Shown here piece by piece: positions 34,801 to 46,800 of a stretch of 64,000 nt of DNA. Source of the stretch: Diospyros lotus (lineage: Eukaryota; Streptophyta; Magnoliopsida; Ericales; Ebenaceae); the NCBI RefSeq assembly GCF_014633365.1, contig NC_068350.1:33347119-33411118 (forward strand), in the 5' to 3' direction. The notes below the pieces were generated by a model that saw only the letters and a list, made by a program, of their open reading frames with translations, was not told where the DNA came from and did not search any database. The position numbers were made by a program, and so were the translations under genes. Each line of letters starts with the position of its first letter. The first letter of the stretch is position 1.

Positions 34801-37800
34801 CTATAGCAAAATAAAAGGCCGAATAGACTAATATATCCTGAACTTAGGGTCAATTTTCAATTTTATCTAGTTTTGATCTTTGCTTCAATTTTGTCATCGA
34901 ACTTTCACTTTTGTTTCAATTTTATCCTTGATCCAGCAAGCGTGTGTCCTACCTTACGTGGCGGCTAATGTGGTGTGTTGACGTGTCCAATAATGGACAC
35001 GTCAACAAAACGACACCGTTTTTGGGTCATATCATGGATTTGCTAAGCCAAATCCGCTCATGGATCTAAAAATGGATTGGGTCAAATCAGTCCAGATCTG
35101 ACCCATTAGGTCAACCCAACAACTTAATGGGTTGACCCGCCTTCTTCCCCAAAATCAGCTAGGGTTTGCTTCATCCCTGCGTCGCCACCACTATTTTCCT
35201 CCTTCATCGCCATCGGTTGCCTCCTTCTACCTCTCTTTTCATCTAATCGTTGTTGGCCACTCCATCTTCCTCACCAATATCATTGTCGACAGCTAGAGTC
35301 ACCGGCTTGCTCCCATTAATGGCGGCCACAGAGGCTGCCGATCTGAACAAGAAGAAGGAGGGGAGAAGACCAGAGGTTGAACGATTCAACCAATTGAGAG
35401 GACAATGCTATGGCCAACAACGCAACGGCCACGATCATGATGACGCAATGGCCACAATCACTAGAATGTCGCCCACTGCCATGGCCGGATCCGTAACTTT
35501 CACGTCGCCCCGTGTTTGCTAGTAACACCATCTCCATCAATTTCCTTCAGTCTTCATCATCTCCATGGCGAACCCACGAGGAGAAGGCGACCTCATTTAC
35601 AGTGTGCGAGTCCCATCGCTAGTCAGTCACGAAAACCATGATAGTGACCCACGATGGAGAAGACAACAAAGCCCATGGGCATAGCTGATTTCAAGCCTTA
35701 GTTGACAACGCCGACCCACGCTCGCCCGTGACACGAATGGCGGCAACATACGTGGCAGCTGGCAACAGCTTTGGCCATGGCTGGTTAGATGGCATCGTTT
35801 TGCTGACTTGTCCATTATTGGACACATTAGCAACCACGTAAGGTAGGACACACGCTTGCTGGATCAAGGATAAAATTGAAACAAAAGTGAAAGTTCGATG
35901 GCCAAATTGAATCAAAGGTCAAAACTGGATAAAATTAAAAATTGACCCTAAATTCATAATATATTAGTCTATTCGACCCAAAATAAAATATGAAAGGTTC
36001 CAATGACACAAATGAAAAACTCTCTGGATAATCATACCAATAGCATGGGATCAAATCTTGCCTTTGCCAAATTTAACACCTCGGATTTGTATTCTTTTGG
36101 AATAGTAACCCATTTGTATTGATAAGAGGTGACTTCAATCTACATGGGCTGCCTACCACTAGACCATGAAACGCCAACCCACATTTTACCCATAACAGTA
36201 TATAATAAAGTAAATACATAAATAAGAGGCACAATGAAAGGAAAGGTGAACTAAATTAGCAATATAAGTAGAAACTTTTAAAGAAATGCAGCTGTCATTC
36301 ATTTCACCTTGCTACATAAGTTGTATTCCCAACCAGAGCAAACACAAACATTAATGGATTAAGCCCCTGCATATGAAGAGAAAATTTATATAAATAATAA
36401 AGACAAAGTGCAACTGATTTAAGTGGATAGATACATGCTGAAAATGCATCCACGCACAAAAGAATACTCCCAAAATAGAGCCGTTATATGACCAAAAACC
36501 TTTTCCCTCAGACTTTACTAGGAGAGGATGATGTAGTCCCCATAATGAAGGGCAGAATGAAATACAGGTTTAAGCTCTGGAATTATATCCATAAAGCAAT
36601 GGACCTGTCTGTCAACTCCTAATTTTTTACTTATATATTTCGGGACTCAACATCAAAGAAGAAATGCTTACCTCAACTTTCCCCCTTCTAATCTGCATAT
36701 CAAGAATCAATCACAAGTTAGCATCAGTTGTTTACAGATTTGATCTATTAAATATAAGAATAAATAGTTCAGTTTGAAATAAATCATCAACAATTAAAGG
36801 TTTGAGAAACAATACAAGCAATTAAAAAGCATAAAAAAGTAGGCAAATTATATCTGATATGCCTGTCCTCCTTTCCAAAACATAATTGACAAATGAGCAA
36901 TTTCTTTTCTCAAAATTAAGCACAAAAAATCCCAGTACAGATATATCCAGTGTCATTGTTGGAAACAATAAGAACTTCAAGCTGGAGTATCTAAATAAAA
37001 ATCAATTTGACAAGGAAATCCTCACATTTAGGCAAATTTGCGGAAGTCTTCCACCCATGTAAATGGCTGCCATTCCCCAACCGAGATATGTCCCTATAGC
37101 ACTACTCCCTGCATCTGCCGTGTCTTGCATTAAATCACTGCTTACCTGTAATTCCAGTGATCAAACCCAGCAAAGGACTATTGGCTTCCCAATGTATTGA
37201 TCTTATAATTTTCTGTGCGCTTTTGAGTACAATTTAGCAGGGAAGGCAAGATGAGAGGGGAAATTGAGGTTGAGCTAACCAGCAATGGTTCAAGACAGCA
37301 GTTTATCCTAGGAACAATAAATTTTCCCCCATGCATCCAGGTAGTGAAACTAATAGGTCAATTGCAACTCAACTGTAATCAAAGCCAAATAAATACTGAG
37401 ATACTCAACTAACTGTAATCAAAGCCAAACTAAAGGATCTTTCTCCATACAGCATTATCAAGAGTCACTGTCTCAAACAAATAATAAGGGTAACACAACA
37501 ACACAACAGAACCTTATTTCTACTTGGTGGGGTTGACAACATGGCTCTACCTCACTAATCATTTCTATTTATAACCACATCTTCTGAAGGCTCATAGCTC
37601 AAGTCATGGCTAAGAGTTTTCCACCAAGTTTTTCTTGGTTTTCCTCTACCTCTTTCCCTACCAACTTCTTCCCTACCATTTATTAGTCTTCTTCTGCCAC
37701 GCTCAAACTATCCTAGCTGTCTTTCACTCATCTTATCCTTAATAGGAGCCACGCTAACCACATTACGGATAACCTAATTTCTAAGTCTATCTTTTCTAGT

Positions 37801-40800
37801 ATAGCCACATATTTACCATGACATCCTCATTTCAGTTAGCTCATATTTTGAACATATAGACTCTTTTTTTTTTTTTTTTTTTTTTTGAGGATAAGATGAT
37901 ATATTGATGCTTTTACCCAACATTTTGTCCCATACAATAGAATTGGTCCTATAACAAAACTTTTAGATTCAAAGGGATTTTACAATGGCATAACAATCCA
38001 GAAACCCTCTCCATTTTCACCATCTTGTCTTAATTACATGTATAACATCCTTAATAATCTCCTCATCTTTCAGATAATAAACCAGAAACATTTTTGAACA
38101 GAATAGACCATGTTGCTTTCAGACTGACATTTTACGTATTTACAATTACCAAGAAAATCAAACTTGCAATGTTTACCTGCAAAAGCTTTCTTCCCACTCG
38201 TATTACAATGGGCTTTTCAAAGGCCATCTTAAGCCCATTGCTTTCTTTGAGGTGCACATTCAAAGTGCCAATAACAAACATGGCAGCAGAGAACTTTACA
38301 CAAAACAGTCAAAAGATTAATTTCCACGACAACAGTAATACTAAAAAGAATTATGTTTTGAGAGATGAACATCCTCAGAAATAGTTGCATGCAACTCACC
38401 ACACACAGCATGTTTTTGGCAATTGGAGGTGTAGACTGGGTAGATGTATTTCCACCAAGCAAGGGCTCTTCTAGAGAATTCCGAAGATCAAATGCTGTTG
38501 GAGTTCTTCGCTGTGCCAAAAATGATCCAACTGTAGGAGTATGACTCCTTGAAAGAGATCTGGCTGACCTATTAGATTCAAAAACAAAATACTTTCACTT
38601 GACGTGCTAGTTTACATCTCCAAGACAAATATCCTGTGAACATATTTATTCTAAATATCATCTAACATTCTCAAAGAACATTATCAAAATTCTTGCCGCC
38701 AGCTAAAATTATGTTAAATTCTCTAATAGACTATGCCAATTGATTAAATTGAGCATAATCGAATAGACATTCATCTAATTACAATGTTCAAACAAAATGT
38801 TGATGCATGTAACCCTCAACTGAATTTGAGTCCTTCACACTTTTATCCCATCTGCCAGAAATTTTACTAAAGAAATGGGGAAAAATGAATGAATAAGAAC
38901 AAGAATCTATAATGAAAAACATGTTGAAAAATGCACATATACAACAACTCAAAAAGAAGCCAGCTCAAAGCAAAAAAGAAGTGTTAAATAATGATAACAA
39001 ACAAAGTTAAAGAATTGTAATAACACAAATGCTTCTGCAGATTTCATCCATGGACTTCATAAAGGAATTCTAAAAAGATACAGAAGAAAGAGATTTTGTT
39101 GGATTACAATTATATAAAATGGTTATAGTTGTCATAGTAACTTTTGATGTAAAATATCAACGTGACACATGAAACATTCAAGTGGTGAATAGCTAACCAC
39201 CATCTCATCTAAAAACTTAAGCTGTTAGATAAAGGGTTAACTTTATCTTTTATATTATTGTTTAACTCTCAACACACTCTCTCACGTGTGGCCAAACTTC
39301 ACTGTGCAACTGGTCCAACAATGTGCAACAATTTAAATATTGAGTTGGCAGTGAGGATTGAACCCATGACCTTTGCCTACTTTGATAGCATGTTGAATAA
39401 CTAACTACCGTCTCTTCTAAAATTTTAAGTTGTTAGATAATAGATTGAGGGTTAATTTTATCTTTTATATTATTATTTTTATGAGAAAATAATTATGAGA
39501 GAAAAACCTAAGAGATTAGCCTCTCTTAGTTTGTTATTTCTAATAGGCATAATGGGCCTTAAACACCTACGGGCTTAATCTAATTACAAATAAAACACAC
39601 ACATACAATAATTACAATATATACAATTATACTAATAATTCTAACACTACCCCTCAAGCTGGAGCATAGATATCATATGCACCAAGTTTGCTACAAATAT
39701 ATTCCACTCGAGGACAATTTAGAGACTTGGTGAAGACATTTGCAAGTTGATTATTGGAGTTAACAAACTCTATAACAATAATAACTTCAACCAGCTTTTT
39801 TCTAATAAAGTGACAGTAGATTTCAATATGCTTAGTCCGCTCATGGAACATTGGATTGGAAGCAATATGTAAGGTAACCTGATTATCACAAACAAGCTTC
39901 ATGGGGGACACTTCACAAAACTTGAGTTCCTACAGGAATTGTTTAAGTCAGATGAGCTCACAAGTTGCATTAGCCATAGCCCGATACTCTGCCTCTACAC
40001 TAGATCTAGCTATTACATTTTATTTCTTACTTTTCCAAGAAAATAGATTTCCTCCCACAAGAACACAATATCCAGAGGTTGACCGACGATCAGAAGGAGA
40101 TCTTGCCCAATCTGCATTTGCATAACAACAAATATCCATGTGTCCCTTATTCTCATAGAGTAGCCCTTTACCTAGTGCTCTTTTGATATATCTTAAAATC
40201 CAGATAACAACATCCCAGTGAGAATCACATAGAGAACTGAGGAACTAACTAACTACACTCACCGCAAAAGCAATATCGGGACGAGACTATGAGATAGTTA
40301 AACTTCCCTACCAGTCTCCAATACCTTCCAGGATCTGAATAAAGCTCCCCCTATGCCGGCAAGAGTCAGACATTCGGATCCATTAGGGTGTCAATTGGTT
40401 TGCAGTTCACTATACTGATTTCTTTTAAGATGTCAAGAGCATACTTCCTCTGAGAAATTGAGATACCATCTCCTGATTGAGCAATTTCAATACCCAAGAA
40501 ATACCAAAGTCGGCCTAGGTCTTTGGTCTGAAAGTGCTGATGTAGATGTTCCTTTAGCTTCTGTATTCCAACCCAATCACTCCTTGTGATAACAATGTCA
40601 TCTACATAAATAAGAAGATAGATACATAAGGAAGAAGAATGGCGATAGAAAATCGAATGATTAGCTTCACTTCGAGTGAGACCAAAGGCTTGAACCACAG
40701 TGCTAAACCTGTCAAACCACGCTTGTGGAGATTGTTTCAGACCATAGAGAGACTTCTTGAGTTTGCAGACTACATTGGACTCCCCCTGAGCAACAAAACC

Positions 40801-43800
40801 AGGTGGTTGCTCCATATATACCTCTTCCTGCAAATCACCATGAAGAAAGGCACTTTTAATATCGAGCTGATGGAGTGGCCAATGACACGTGGCAGCCAAA
40901 GAGAGAAAGAGGCGGATAGAGGCCATTTTCGCAATAGGAGAAAAGGTATCACTGTAATCTAGCCCATAGATCTGTGTAAAGCCTCTGGCAACCAAGCGGG
41001 CCTTAAGACATTCCATTAGGACCCACTTTGGGAGCGAATACCCACCGGCAACCAACGGGAGTCTTTCCTGGTGGTAAAGGCACCAAATCCCAAGTACCAT
41101 TAGAATGTAAGGCATTAATCTCATCTAATATAACCTGGAGCCAACCAGGATGGGACAGAGTTTCACCTGTAATTTTAGGAATAGAAACAGAGGAAAGACT
41201 CAAAACAAAGGCACTATAAGGAGACAAACGGTCATAGCACAAAAAGTTATAAATAGGATGGGGATTACGAGTAGAATGTGTACCTTTGCGAAAAGCAACA
41301 GAGATATTGACGGGCTCAAGATCTAAAGCAAGAGGGACCACAGACGGAGAGAGCGAGTTAGGAGAGTCTTGGGTTGGAGGAATGCTAGGCCGGTAGTGGG
41401 ATGAGGACAACGGTGATATGTAAGAAGTGGATGATCCATGGAAGGTGGACTGGAAAATGGTAGGGTAGGTGCCACAGAGGAAAAGACAGACGTACCTGAT
41501 GAGAACAATGGAAGAAAAGAAAAGGAACAGGTAAAACCTGGTGAAGAGTCTGTGAATCAGGCTGAGCAACGGGAAAAAAAAAAAAAGACTGTTGTTCAAA
41601 GAATGTGACATCAGTAGACATAAGATAGCGGTTCTGTGAGAAGTTGAAGGTAGAACTCCAACATGAAAAGCCAGCTTAACAGGTGGAGGGATCCTCCTCC
41701 TTATATATAGCTCAAGTCTCCCTTGCTAAGGCGATGTGGGATTCTCACACTCCCCCCCCATGCCGAATCTTCTCCAGTAACTGATACATGCTCAGGTGAT
41801 CAGCAGGATACTGGTCCATAACCACGACCGAGGCTAGTCCCCCAGCCAAGGGTTGGCTCTGATACTATCTCTTGATTAAGCAACTTCAATACCCAAGAAA
41901 TACCGAAGTCGGCCTAGGTCTTTGGTCTGAAAGTCTTGATGTAGATGTTCCTTCAGCTTCTGTATTCCAACCTGATCACTCCTTATGATAACAATGTCAT
42001 CTACATAAACAACAAGGTAGATACATAAGGAAGAAGAATGGCGATAGAAAACCGAATGATCAGCCTCACTTCGAGTGAGGCCAAAGGCTTGAACCACAAT
42101 GTTGAACCTGTCAAACCACACCTATGGAGATTGTTTTAGACTATAGAGAGACTTCTTAAGTTTGCAGACTACATTGGACTCCCCCTGAGCAACAAAACCA
42201 AGTGGTTGCTCCATATATACCTCTTCTTGCAAATCACCATGAAGAAAGGCATTTTTAATATCAAACTGATAGAGTGGCCAATGACGCGCAGCAGCCAGAG
42301 AGAGAAAGAGGTGAACAAAGGCCATTTTCGCAACAGGAGAGAAAGTATCGTTGTAATGCAGCCCATAGATCTGTGTAAAGCCTTTGGCAACCAAGCGGGC
42401 CTTAAGATGTTCCACTTGGCCATTAGGACCCACTTTGGGAGTGAGTACCCAACGGCAACCAACGGAAATCTTTCTTGGTGGTAAAGACACCAAATCCCAA
42501 GTACCATTTGAATGTAAAGCGTTAATCTCATCTAACATAGCCTGACGCCAACCAGGATGGGACAGAGCTTCACTTGTGGTTTTAGGAATAGAAACAAAGG
42601 AAAGACTCGAAACAAAGGCACTATAAGAAGGAGACAAACAGTCATAGCATAAAAAGTTATAAATAGGATGGGGATTACGAGTAGACTGTGTACCTTTGCA
42701 AAGGGCAACAGGGAGATTGTCGGGCTCAAGATCTGGGCCAGGAGGGACCATAGACAAAGAGAGTGAGTCAGGAGAGTCCTGGGCTAAAGGAATGATGGCA
42801 CCGGTAGCGGGATGAGGATGACGGTGATATGTAAGAAGTGGAGGAGTCGTGGTAGGTGAACTGGAAAACGGTAGGATAGGCGCCACAAAGGAGACAGACG
42901 GACCCGAGGAGGACAGCGGAAGAAAAGAAAAAGGAACAGGCAAAACCTAGTGAAGACTTTGTGAATCAGGCTAAGCAATCGAAAAAAAAATACTAATGTT
43001 CAAAGAATGTGACATCAGCAGACAAAAAATAGCGATGCAACTCAAAAGAGTAACACTTATAGCCTTTTTGCAACCGAGAATAGCCGAGGAAAATACACTT
43101 GAGAAATTTTGCAGCAAGCTTACCTGTCCATGTGAAAAAGAATGTACAAAACAGATACATCAAAAAACACGAAGAGGAACAGAATAAGGTGGTTATGTAG
43201 GGAACAAAAGGGAATGAGGAATTTGCTCCTGTAACGCTAAAAATGGCATGCGATTGATTAGATAACATGCAGGAGTGTCCTTGAAGTCTCAATAAGATGG
43301 TGATTCTTACGCTCAGCAACATCGTTTTATTGAGGTGTGTAAGGACAAGAGGATTGATGCAGGATGCCATTAACAGTCATAAAGGTAGTAAATGGAGAAG
43401 AAAAATACTCAAGGGCATTATCACTACGTAAGGCACGTATAGAAACTCCAAATTGTGTTTTTATTTTAGCAGTAAATGTCTGAAAAATAGAAAACAACTC
43501 GGACTGACTCTTCATAAGAAACAACCAAGTGCAACGAGAAAAGTCATCAATGAAAGTAACGAAATATGAAAAACCAAGAGTAGAATTGACGTGATTGGGC
43601 CCCCATACATAGAATGCACAAGAGAAAATGGAGCCTCAACCATATTATTAACCCGACGAGAAAAAGAATGACGAGCGTGTTTACCACGCCGACACGACTC
43701 ACAATTAAACATGGACTATGACCACAAACTAGGAACTAATTTCTTCAGTTTTGAGAGGCTGGGATGACTGAGACGATAATGGAGAAGATCTGGGGAAGCG

Positions 43801-46800
43801 GCACTGGTGCAAGCTACCGGCGAACTAGGCACAGTAAGATGATAGTGACCCTGTAACTTACGCCCGACGCCAATCATCTGCCCCGTACCCTGGTCTTGAA
43901 CATAAACAAAGGTAGGAGTAAAGATAACAGAACAATTAAGAGTTTTAGTAAGTTGGCTAACTGAAATCAAATTAAAAGGACCATCAAGAACATATAAAAC
44001 AAAATTTAATGAGAAAGACGAGCTGGGTGTTGGCCGATTCCTTTAACTGCAGTTTTGGTGCTATCAGCCAGGGTAACAACAGTAGGTGAGGTATCAAAAT
44101 AGGTAAGTGAGGAGAAAAGAAGTTCATTACCACACATATGGTCAATGGCGCCAGAATCTATAATCCAAGGACTAACAGATGAGCCTTGAGCAACACAAGC
44201 AACGGGATTACCAGGATGAGACTGTTGGGTGGCCTGGAACTTCAAGAAGGCATTATACTCAGCTGTAGACATAGGTACCAATTGCAAACCTGGTGGAGAT
44301 TGAGTAGGACTAGGATCGCTCTGAAATACATGAGCTGCACTGGTAGATGATATAGGTGGAGCAACTAGCCGACCATGTTTCTTCTAGCATTTGTCCTCAA
44401 GATGACCCAGTTTCTTGCAAAAGGTACATTGTGGACGTGAACGATTATTATTGCGTGCTCTATTTCCTCCTACGGTGGAAACCTGAGACACAAGAGCTGA
44501 AGATTCGGTTGGAGGAACAACATGAGAAGAAGAGGACATACCATGTGCACCTGTCATATTCAACAACCTTTTGAAAGAGTCCTTCATGGTAGGGCTAGCG
44601 GAGCTGGTCAAGATTTGATGTCTGATGGCATCAAACTCTAGTTTCAAACCGGAGAGAGCAATAACCATAAAAAACTTCTCTCGTTGAGCAATTTGTTCGA
44701 TGCGGGTCGTAGTGAGAGGAAGAAAAGCATCAAATTCTTGCATGAGAGCCCGAACTTGCCCTAGATAAGATTCCATGGACGACTCCTACTTGAGATTCTT
44801 GATATTAGAAACCACGGTGTACAAACGTTGGATGTCGTTTGTATAACACTCTTCAACTTCCTTCCTCACATCAACACAAGTTTCAATGGGGCGAAAGAGT
44901 TGCATGATGGACGGATCAATAAACTGGCATAGGAGGCTACATAACTGGGCATCAACTTCGCTTCTGGCACACTTTCAGCCTTTGTGGTAAGATGATCCGC
45001 TTGGCCTTACCCTTTGAACCACATTTTGACAGAGGCTGCTCATGAGAGATAATTGGCCGACCCTATCAACTTAAAAGTGGTAATATTGATTGTCTCAAGA
45101 TTAGAGACAATAAAGGATTGAGAGGCAGCAGGGGCAACAAGTGTCGAAGCGAGAATAGTACCGGCAGAAACGGCATCACTAAAATCAGACATGGCGAGGG
45201 TTTCGACACCGGAAGTGGCTTGAGGGGTCATCGGCGATTAGATCTGGAGTAGCCGAAAAAGATTGGCCGGCGGACGGGCTATCACACGCTAGCGCGTGGA
45301 GACGAAGGCAGCAAGCAGCGGGGGTGCATGGGTGGTCCGGCGGCAGCGAGTCTTCGGCAGTCGGTCGATGTAGTGGCGACGAATCCGATGGTGGTGGTGG
45401 TGTTATCCAATGGTGTCCGGACATCGGGGTTCTGGTATTGGGCAGTGATGGTTAGGGTTTAACGGCTAGGGTTTTGGTCGCTGGAAAAAAATACACAGCG
45501 ACAACTAGGGTTTTTTTCTCACCAGTGGCTCTGATACCATGTGAGAAGTCAGAGATAGAACTATAACCTGAAAAGCCAGCTTAACAGGTGGAGGGATCCT
45601 CCTCCTTATATATAGTCCAAGTCTCCCTTGCTGAGGCGATGTGGGATTCTCACAAGTTCAACTCAGGAGAGAAATACTTATAGCCTTTCTACAACCGGGA
45701 ATAGCCGAGGAGGATACACTTGAGATATTTTGCAGCAAGCTTATCTTGTCCAGGTGAAAAACAATGCACAAAACAGATACATCCAAAAACACGAAGAGGA
45801 ACAAAATAAAGCAGCTGTGTAGGGAACAAAAGGGAATGAGGAATTTGGTCCTGTAAGGTTGAAGATGGCATGCGATTTATTAGATAACATGTAGTTAGAA
45901 TAGCATCTCCCCAAAATTTGGTGGGAAGATTGGCATGTAAAAGGAGTGTCCATGCAGTCTTAATAAGATGGCGATTTTTACGCTTAGTAATAGCATTTTG
46001 TTGAGGTGTGTAAGGACAAGAGGATTGATGCAGGATGCCATTAGCAGTCATAAAGGTAGTAAATTGAGAAGAAAAATACTCGAGGGCATTATCACTACGT
46101 AAGGCACGTATAGAAACTCCAAATTATGTTTTTATTTTAGCAGTAAATGTCTGAAAGATAGAAAACAACACAACTCGGGCCGACTCTTCATAAGAAACAA
46201 CCAGGTGCAATGAGAAAAGTCATCAATGAAAGTAATGAAATAGGAAAAACCAATAGTAGAATTAATGCAACTGGGCCCCCATACATCAGAGTGCACAAGG
46301 GAAATGGAGCCTCAGCCCCATTATTGATCTAACGAGAAAAAGAATTACGAGCATGCTTACCACACTGACACGACTCACAATTAAACATGGATAATGATGA
46401 CAAACTAGGAACTAATTTCTTCAATTTGGAGAGGTTGGGATGATTGAGACGATAGTGGAGAAGATCTGGGGAAGTGGCACTAGTGTAAGCTATTGGCGAA
46501 CTAGGCACAGCAAGATGATAATGACCCTGTGACTCACGCCCAATACCAATCATCTGCCCCGTACCTTGGTCCTAAACACAAACAGAGGTAAGAGTAAAGA
46601 TAACAAAACAATTAAGGGTTTTGGTGAGTTAGCTAACTGAAATCAAATTAAAAGCACTATCAGGAACATATAAAACATAATTTAATGAGAAAGACGAGCT
46701 GGGTGTTGGCCGATTCCTTTAACTGCAGTTTTGGTACCATCAGCTAGGGTAATAGTAGGCAAGGTATCAGAATAGGTAAGTGAGGAGAAAAGAAGTTGAT

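Larger units (their letters stand above)
41635..45654 (-). mobile_element. Element D: TRIM/copia chimera nested in copia C
   Basis: Short LTRs of 115 bp at 41635-41749 and 45540-45654 start tgtgagaag and end gattctcaca. The flanks ggttc and agttc differ by one base. At the 5' side the primer site tggtatcagagcc is followed by a leader and gag-pol closely similar to copia C. Pol stops in the middle of the reverse transcriptase at 41871 and runs into a second primer-site-like sequence (tagtatcagagcc, minus strand of about 41857-41869). Then come about 105 bp of non-coding TRIM-like interior, a purine run and the 3' LTR. RNase H is absent. Identical LTRs and shared target flanks indicate that the chimera integrated as one unit. 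Confidence 0.82.

Noticed and set aside
35250..35915. Open frames of 74-90 codons inside the Mutator-like element
   Set aside because: No conserved motif or transposase domain; several overlap on both strands. Kept only as part of the element core.
37026..37140. Alternative acceptor five bases inside the PQ-motif exon
   Set aside because: It would place an in-frame TGA directly after GRKLLQ; the acceptor at 37146 keeps the frame open.
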